Source of the DNA: Ligula intestinalis
Lineage: Eukaryota > Platyhelminthes > Cestoda > Diphyllobothriidea > Diphyllobothriidae
Direction of reading: 5' to 3'
DNA: 64,000 nt
NCBI GenBank assembly: GCA_036362985.1
Contig: JAYGXS010000001.1
Coordinates: forward strand, 19,094,251 to 19,158,250
Made by a program: the position numbers and the translations under genes. Shown in pieces: positions 57,318-64,000 of the stretch (positions are counted from its first letter, which is position 1; each line of letters starts with the position of its first letter). A model generated the notes under the pieces. That model did not search any database and was not told the origin of the DNA. It saw nothing but the letters and a program-made list of their open reading frames with translations.

Positions 57318-57939
57318 GTGAGCTTCTGCTTTTATTTACTCATTAATAGATCCCCTCCTGTTCAGGTGTCGAAAGTAGGACAGCATACAGTTTCTGTTGA
57401 CATGCATAATTATAAAGTAATATAAGGTTGTACTTTAGTTGTTCAGCTTTTGCTCTACTAAAATTACTACCTGCAAGCTTCTCGTCGAGCAGTCATTTGC
57501 AAATCATGGTTAAAATTCTTCGAATGGTCAAAAATACACGGACCTTGAGCAGAACAGCCTTTTCGAGTTCGTATCAAATTTTAAGATCCATACACGGTGC
57601 ATGCATTTTCTGCGTGGATACAACTCCCGATTACAAGGCCTATGTAGAATCAATCTTTTAATAACCTCGAAAAGATGCAAGAGTTAAATAGCAACTCACC
57701 TTTTATCGTGTCCAGGGTAGCAGTAGCAATAGCAGTAATAGTAAAATTGCTAGCTGCTTTGATAATCTTTGTTGTTTTTTATTGCTGCACCACACACATG
57801 TTAGAAGAGCGATGTATAAGGCAAAATGTGACAGGCATAGTACCAGAATCAGTTCGGAATCCTCCCTGCTTTAATTTGATCAATTCCGAGTCACCTGTTC
57901 TTAACTGTTCTATCATTTTTATGCTACCTTTTTTTCTAG
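57318..57939 (+). other. Intron 3 of copy 2
   Basis: 622 bases with no insertion recognised; a chance open frame runs through it into exon 4. Confidence 0.7.
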
Positions 57940-58265
57940 GGCTAGATACCTTTGCTGTGCGTTTCGATGAGAAAAAAATAATGAAGGAAATTATGACGAA
58001 TGGACCAGTAGAGGCGGATTTTTTAGTCTATGCCGACTTCCTTAACTACAAATCAGGTGTCTACAAGTACACGACTGGCGGCTTGCTCGGCGGTCACGCC
58101 ATCCGTATTCTTGGATGGCGTGTTGAAAATGACACGCCATATTGGCTGGCAGCCAATTCCTGGAATACAGACTGGGGAGACCAGGGCTACTTCAAGATCC
58201 TCCGTGGCCACAATGAATGCGGTATTGAGAGTGACATTATTTGAGGAACGCCAATGTACGGTTAA
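57940..58265 (+). CDS. CTSB: Cathepsin B copy 2, exon 4 (TGA seven codons early)
   Basis: 326 bases. Catalytic His ([10 protein letters not shown]) and Asn ([11 protein letters not shown]) are intact. TGA at 58242-58244 follows ECGIESDII; the ancestral TAA remains at 58263-58265. Confidence 0.9.
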
Positions 58266-58689
58266 AGATGGAGTGCACCACCTACGAGGCCTGCACTAAT
58301 CAACCTCATTTCTCTTTCTCTTTCGCTCATGCCTTAACCCCTTAAATGACCCAGATAATTATTGTGTCTTCTTTGTCTTTTATCATTTAGAACATTTTAT
58401 AATCATGTCTGCTGATGACCCTTCATAAATTCATTTTGACTCTGAAGTTTCTGGATGAGTTTTGAATACAATCATTTGCTGTGGACCATACAAATGGACT
58501 CTGGTTGAATAAATACTGACATTGAAAGCGTATTCGAAAGCGTAAAATGTGATCGTGTACGCATAAATGGAAAGATCGAGAACCGCCAAAAACTTTTTAG
58601 CGTTGGAAATGCCTCTGAACACTCTGATCGAGCGTTCTCTTACGAAATATATTATGTGAATTCTAATCATATACTAAATTAATAATATA
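58266..58689 (+). other. 3' flank of copy 2
   Basis: Aligns with 41497-41770. It includes GTTGAATAAATACTGAC near 58503, a possible polyadenylation signal not present in copy 1. Confidence 0.5.
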
Positions 58690-58945
58690 TTTTATTTTTG
58701 TAAGCATTTTGTTGGCATTTTTAAACGCCTACTTGATTCACATTTGCTGAGAGACTGCGACAGATAGAATGAACATAGTGTCAGTAGCAGCAGTTTGCAA
58801 CTGGCTCACACTTATCGCTGATGCTAAGCCTACATTTATGTTATGTACTATTGTTAGGGTTGAACTCTTTTGCAATTTTTGGATATGAAAAGGAAGTTTA
58901 AGGGCAAAAGTCTTCTTCCCTGACTAAAGTGACTTAAATTGAATA
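58690..58945 (+). mobile_element. LINE 3'-end relic, same family as 60979-62700
   Basis: Starts in the last codons of the RT C-terminus and continues through the 3' UTR segment GCTCACACTTATCGCTGATG. The stem-loop has stem GGC/GTC and loop AAAA (58903-58912), followed by AAAGTGAC. Matches the minus-strand LINE at 61000-61200. Confidence 0.75.
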
Positions 58946-59752
58946 ATCCAAAGTGCATTATCAGGATAAATTTGGTACTGGGGTAAAATAATGAGAAGTG
59001 CACATTTGTGCTCTGTTTGAATAGCCACATATACAGCATGGTTTAGGCATAACTTTATAAGCAGTGTATTTCACATCAGCCGGTGGGTTGTCTTTTTAAA
59101 GCAAAAGCTTCAAAGTCTTTATGAAAAAGTTGTGAACTAAGAGTGAAACAGTGAACAAAACTCCTACAACAGAAATTCAGACAGCGCTTAGAGGGCCCTC
59201 ACGATAACGATTCATTGTGGGGCCGCCAAACTGTAAAGTCCCCTGCCCAGATTTCTAACGGAAATCGTGGTTGAAGGTTTTATATTGATTAAGGCGTACG
59301 CAATGCGTGCTTTGTGCCGAGAAAGTACATAGTAGAAAATAAATAAAGGCCACTTGTGATTGTTTTACTGAACTACAAATATATGTGAAAAGCCTCATGA
59401 AGGAATAAAATTGACCAATATAAATTCCTACTGGACAGCAAAGGATACTTATTCACCAAAAAAGAATATAAGAAAAACTCATATTGGTCAACGTAATGAA
59501 GGAAGTGATTGGATAGGCCGAATGTTGGAATTTGGAATTTATATTTTTCAAGGCCGATACGACACTATCTGTACTATCTGATGTTTCAGCAGTTCACTTA
59601 CCAGAATGGATTTTTTGTGGTAGTTAGCAGCAAACCAGACGGAGGTGGTTCAGAGCTCGCGCATAAAGATGACTCTGCTTATATATTTAGGGATGGTTTA
59701 TGAAGACCTCGAGGGTCATGGGGGCGGAATACAAGGAAAGATTATTTGGAGA
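58946..59752. other. No gene; right end of the duplicated unit
   Basis: 59050-59200 aligns with 42050-42200. Beyond about 59210 I find no paralogy. Confidence 0.5.
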
Positions 59753-60785
59753 CTGTCAGTCAGTCAGTATATTTGAGGGAAAAATAGGCTTGCGCCTTCG
59801 AACTCCCTATTTGTTACATCAAAATCTCAATACTTATAAACGATTTTAACAAGTTTTCAGTCAGGAAAATATAGACAGTCACATGGTGCAGTGGTGTTTC
59901 AAGGTTAATTTGTCACCTAGTTCACGTTGTGTTGTTGCATGTGTATATCAAGTCAGTGTTTGAATATCTCCACAGATTGGGACATAACAATCGCCTCGGA
60001 AAGGTTATTCCACGGGTGCACGATACGATTAGACAAAAAATTCTTCCGTACATCCAATCGTCCTTGGGGCACATACAGTTTGAAGGTATGCCCCCGGAGA
60101 TTACTTGTAGTGGCGAGTTGGAAGAAGTCGTCACACATGAGAGCGCAGTCAAAGCCACGTAATATACGGTAGGTTTGTAGCAAATCTCCGCGTAAATGTC
60201 TATAACTCAAAGGATAGAGATTAAGGTTATTTAGGCGGATCTCATATGGTAGTGAAGCTTGGCCTCTTACTAATTTTGTTGCTCACCGCTGCACCCTTTC
60301 AAGTACGTTATAATCCTGCCGCATCCACGGTCTCCAGGCTTGAATCGCGCATTCAAGATGTGGCTTTATGAAGGTAACGAAGATTTTCGAGAAACAGTCT
60401 TCATCAAAAACCGTGAATGCCCGCTTGATGGCGTACAACATTGAAGTTGCAGTTTTAGCCGCCTTACAAAATTGTGTAGAAGGTTTAAGATTGTCTGTCA
60501 TCCAGATGCCGAGATCCTTATCTATTTCTGTTTCTTGCAGAAGGATTCCGTTCAGATGGTAGGTTCGCGCAAAAGGCACCGCATTTCGAGTTCCCAGGCG
60601 CAGCAGAGTGCATTTGTTAGAACTGCAGGACAGCAGCCATCTATGCGACCAATCGGTTAATCGACAAAAATTTTCTTGGAAGTTATCTTCATCGGCAGCA
60701 CACCTGATGACCCTCCATATTTTTACATCATCTGCCAACATGGCACACTCGCAGTCCAATTCCTGTACACTGTCTCCTAACTTCC
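59753..60785 (-). mobile_element. 5'-truncated LINE (RT C-terminal half)
   Basis: An AGTC-type tail (59753-59769), a stem-loop with stem AGGC/GCCT and loop GCAA in RNA sense (59786-59797), a 3' UTR, then RT C-terminal coding on the minus strand. Truncated at about 60785 just upstream of the catalytic ADD box. Confidence 0.82.
59953..60759 (-). pseudogene. RT catalytic-box to C-terminus of a LINE
   Basis: Begins CECAMLADDVKIWRVIR, containing the catalytic Asp pair. It continues through LTDWSHRWLLSCSSNKCTLL, DKDLGIWMTDNLKPS, AIKRAFTVFDEDCF and HLECAIQAWRPWMRQDY. After one stop near 60283 it resumes with RHLRGDLLQTYRIL and RKNFLSNRIVHPWN. The N-terminal RT and endonuclease are missing. Distinct from, but related to, LINE-A/B. 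Confidence 0.85.
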
Positions 60786-60978
60786 CTATTGTCGTTATTT
60801 AGAGTCGTGGAAAAGATGGCTAAACTGAAAGTTAAGATAATCAGTGTTAAGAAAAGTGCGTATTCCTTGCTTGTCAGTTTATTCCAAAGAACGCCAGACT
60901 TGGAAGCAAAGGGCAGCTTTATCATATGCCGAGGTACTTAGATATCGCTAGCTATAGGACTCTGTCCTACGGGAGTGA

Positions 60979-62700
60979 TGTTAAGTCACTTAAAGTCACT
61001 TTATTAAGGGAAGAAGGCTTTCGCCCTTGAGCTCCCTATTCATAACCAAAAATCGCAAAATATATCCACCGTAACAATAGTACATAATACAAATGTAGGC
61101 TTAACATCAGCGATAAGTGTGAGCCAGTTGCAAAGTGCTGCTACTGAAACTATGTTCATTATATCTGTCACAGTTTCTCAGCAACTGAGAATCAAGTTTG
61201 TGCTTAAAAATTTCAACAGTAGCTGAGAGGACCGCCTCTTCAGGGAATCCGTTCCGCACTCCTATGACCCTCTGAGAGAAGGCGTTCCGTCGAACATCCA
61301 TATGGGCCGATTTCCTCTGTATTTTAATGGGATGACACGGTAGATGATCATTCCGAGCCAATTCGAAGAAATCGTCAAAGTACAGGGCGCAATCACGGCC
61401 TCTAACAATACGGTAGGTTTATATGAGGTCACCGTGGAGTTTCCTATAATTGAGAGGAAATAGATCAAGTTCGGTTAGTCTGTCTTCATAAGGCAGATGG
61501 TAAAGATTTTGACCCTCTTCGTAGCCCTCGCCTGCACTCGCTCCAGCTACAGGTAATCCTTCTTGAACCACGGACGCTAGGCCTGGGCGGCATACTCCAA
61601 GTGGGACCGAACAAACACTTCGTAGGTTTTCCTGAAGAGCTCCTTGTCGATGTTGAGGAATCCCCACCTTATCGCAAACAGCAACTGTGTCGCGCGTTTA
61701 GCTGCCTTTACACACTGTGAAGCTGGGTTAAGCCAGGAATTTAATAGAACACCGAGGTCTTTTTGCTCGTCTACATTTGAAAGCGGGTGCCCATCGAGAA
61801 GGTATTAGAAGGAATCGTCCTCCTTATTAGTCCTTCTAGTACGGAGTCTTAAGACCACACACTTACTAACGCTGAAGTTTAAGAGCTAACGAGCAGACCA
61901 GCTGCTAAGTCGATTGAGACTCTCTGGAAGTGCTTTCCTATCGGTGTCAGACCTGATGGCTCTCCAGGGTTTGACCTAATCGGCAAACATGATGGCGCTG
62001 CAACCCAGGTCGTTGACACAGTCGTTGATATAGATAAGGAAGAGCAGTGGCCATAAGACAGAGCCTTGGGGGACGCCACTCAGAACAGATGTAGGGGTTG
62101 ACTTCGAGGCATCGATGCACACAGTTTGCGATCGCCCTGTGAGGAAATCTTTGATCCATGCCAGCAGGTTTCCTCTCATGCCAATTTTCGATAATTTATA
62201 TATTAGACGTTTAGGTAGGACGCTGTTGAATGCCATCTTAAAGTCCGTATAGATGACGTGAACCTTACTATCCTCATCCAGTGCGTGAGTCCACTGCTCA
62301 GTGGAGAATAGTAGGCTGGAAAGGCTAGAATGGTGCTATCTGAAGCCGTGTTGGAGACCTGACAGTAGGTTGTGCTCCTCCAAAAACTTCATTGTCATCT
62401 TCTTAATTATCGTTTCCATCCCCTTACAGCAAATCAAGTTAGGCTGAAGGGCTGGTAATTGTTGACCTTCGTTCGGGCTCCGCCCTTGTATATCGGGTAA
62501 ATATTCGCCGTTTTCCATTCGGATGGCAGTTTTCCTAATTTGAATGAAGAACAAAAGGTATGTGCTAGGGGTTCTGAGAGCTCGTTTGCCAATTCTTTAA
62601 AGAACTTGGCTGGTATATTGTCTGGACCGGATGACTGTTTCTTTGAGGCGTTGCAGCTCCCTCTCAACAACAGATGTTGGCAATTATAGAGATTGAAGTG
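60979..62700 (-). mobile_element. LINE fragment with most of the RT
   Basis: A tail with GTCACTT units, a GGC-GAAA-GCC stem-loop (61016-61025), a 3' UTR and an RT on the minus strand, interrupted by several stops and frameshifts. The endonuclease and ORF1 are absent. It is the parent family of the relics at 40700 and 58690. Confidence 0.83.
61107..62670 (-). pseudogene. Reverse transcriptase of a LINE, multiply broken
   Basis: Motifs on the minus strand: SSGPDNIPAKFFKELANELS (finger), SEWKTANIYPIYKGGARTKV and NNYQP, LLSGLQHGFR, a decayed first catalytic box near 62240, VPQGSVLWPLLFLIYINDC (62080), and IMFAD followed by TAG at the second catalytic Asp. The C-terminal HLEYAAQA-like segment and RNAFSQRVIGVRNGFPEEAV (near 61270) follow. 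At least four frame breaks. Confidence 0.83.
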
Positions 62701-63229
62701 CCGGACCGGCGTTTACAACAGCACAGTTGGCATTATCTCCGAAATTCACAACGAAGCTAAGTCGTTATATCACTGTGTTGTTATATACCCTTATCCTAAT
62801 ATTGTCAAAATATTTAGGATAAAAGTGACTCTCACGTTATTCCTAAGGCAATTTTATAACCAAACACATTTCATTGTATCTGTCAGGAACTCTATATTTT
62901 ACTCTGACTTGCTGTAACCTGCTTGTCTCAGTAAACTTGCACTATCTGACCAATCGATCTTCCCTCCGCCTCACTCTTACGGGCTCTTGGGTTTGGCTTC
63001 CGACTTAATTGGCAGTATCAGACGCAGGTCATAACACAAAAAATCTTGCATAGCATAAAGAGTTTAGATGCTACAAGTCCGTTAGCACGAAACGTTTCGC
63101 CACCGCCTGATCTCGAAGCCGGGTCGCCAAATCTGGTTATTAGCAGTGTTAGCACCTCAGGCAGCCCGGCCACTTCGACATGTAGCCCTTGACAACCATA
63201 TCAAGATACGACCAGAAAGTAACTGATGA
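62701..63229. other. No gene recognised
   Basis: Spacer between a minus-strand LINE and a plus-strand ORF1-like sequence. Confidence 0.45.
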
Positions 63230-64000
63230 TGTGGCTTCTTAGATAATGTTTTTAATTCTCAACCTCCCGCCAAACGGCCAAGATGTCTACTACGTTTACC
63301 GAAGTAAGACTGTGCGGACTTCGTCCTCCGCCAGGAGTTTTCGGAGATGAAGCAGGAACTTTGCCAAGAGGTAAATAAACTGAAACAAGAGATAGCCTAT
63401 CTAAAAACGCATATTTTTTATCCAGCGGTTAAAGCAGTCCTTGTCGGTCAAAAACCGGAGGTAAATAAATGTACATATGCTCAGATAGCCTCGGCCGGTA
63501 AACCTGAAACTCGCATATCATCTGCTGAACCAAGTAAACCTGCGGACGTCTCACTCGATCACAAAGAAACTAAAATAAATCCGCAGTCTACGCCATCATT
63601 ACGCGGCTCAGGCAGCATTAGCAATGATCTGGATTTGCGTCCTAGCATCAAATCGTTGCTCAATGCTGCACTAGAAAGCGATAATACAGAGGTCGATAAG
63701 ATCATTAAGCCAAAAAAGCATAGGGCTAGAAAGGCTGGAAAGTCTTAACGGGCCAGGGGTGTGCCATCAGCTAACCCGAAAACCGGCACATCAGGACCCA
63801 TCGAACCTAAAGTACCGGATACAGATGCCGGCTTGGTTGTAACTCGTGACCTCGCAACAGATGCACCAGTGAGTCACAAGCAGAATATAGTTGTAAAAGC
63901 GGCTCCAGAGATAGCTTCAACAATTGCACAAGAACGAGCTGACGCTGATATGGACTTGGATTTGGACATGTCTGACGACACACCTGAAACCTGCATATCG
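63230..64000 (+). pseudogene. Probable LINE ORF1 beginning at the right edge
   Basis: From about 63340 the frame encodes a short coiled coil (MKQELCQEVNKLKQEIAYLK), then a Pro/Ser/Lys-rich linker ending KPKKHRARKAGKS and a stop at 63746-63748. The same frame remains open afterwards to 64000 with an acidic stretch (ADMDLDLDMSDD). A coiled coil followed by a basic low-complexity region resembles LINE ORF1 proteins such as the LINE-B ORF1 at 27.6-28.1 kb. No diagnostic domain is visible, so a host gene is not excluded. Confidence 0.45.

Larger units (their letters stand above)
45460..58265 (+). pseudogene. CTSB: Cathepsin B-like protease, copy 2 with two in-frame TGA codons
   Basis: Exons 45460-45633, 54568-54798, 56972-57317 and 57940-58265 have exactly the lengths and phases of copy 1 (1077 bases in all), with good GT-AG sites and no indel. 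Catalytic Cys, His and Asn codons are kept. A TGA at 57233-57235 replaces the second Cys of the occluding loop, and a TGA at 58242-58244 replaces a Gly seven codons before the ancestral stop at 58263-58265. Other losses are the Cys of GSCGSCW (here SSWGSCW) and the Cys of TCRPY (here TFRPY), both disulfide partners in the family. The first stop would remove His and Asn, so the product would be inactive. A recent pseudogene is the best reading; assembly error is possible. Confidence 0.88.

Noticed and set aside
57675..58244. A 189-codon open frame with a hydrophobic N-terminus fused to cathepsin B exon 4
   Set aside because: The upstream part is intron 3 of copy 2, with a clear polypyrimidine tract and AG before exon 4; it is a chance extension.
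1..64000. CRISPR arrays, bacterial operons, riboswitches
   Set aside because: No regular spacer-repeat arrays or bacterial signals; the sequence is eukaryotic with introns and LINEs.

Overview
This window is eukaryotic nuclear DNA. It has GT-AG introns, long introns, many decayed non-LTR retrotransposons and Penelope-like elements, and no bacterial operons. A flatworm-type cathepsin B gene plus this mobile-element mixture suggests a parasitic flatworm (cestode or trematode). That assignment is inference; the species cannot be named from the sequence.

The only host genes I can support are two tandem cathepsin B copies on the + strand. Copy 1 has exons at 17967-18140, 35259-35489, 38903-39248 and 41171-41496. 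It is intact, encodes 358 residues, and keeps the catalytic Cys/His/Asn and the occluding-loop His-His pair. Copy 2 has exons at 45460-45633, 54568-54798, 56972-57317 and 57940-58265. Its exon lengths and splice sites match copy 1, but it carries two in-frame TGA codons and has lost several disulfide cysteines, so it is probably a young pseudogene. Promoter, introns and 3' flank are alignable between the copies, so a block of roughly 17-26 kb was duplicated (about 16.9-42.2 kb and 43.4-59.2 kb).

Layout: 1-7.8 kb is a graveyard of a Penelope element and three LINEs. 7.8-16.9 kb has no gene I can support, only Penelope ends and repeats. 16.9-42.2 kb is cathepsin B unit 1. Its 17-kb first intron holds a MITE with target-site duplications, a Penelope fragment, a long antisense LINE with a Tigger/pogo transposon nested in its ORF1, and an RNase H-bearing LINE fragment. 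Intron 2 holds another Penelope element. 43.4-59.2 kb is unit 2, with its own Penelope and LINE insertions. 59.7-64 kb is LINE sequence again.

The two observations I rate highest are at RNA level. First, seven LINE 3' ends share a small stem-loop whose stem and loop change in a compensatory way. Second, the Penelope terminal repeats carry hammerhead-ribozyme-like cores (CTGANGA, stem II, GAAA) with covarying stems and a palindromic helix III, which would fit dimeric self-cleavage.
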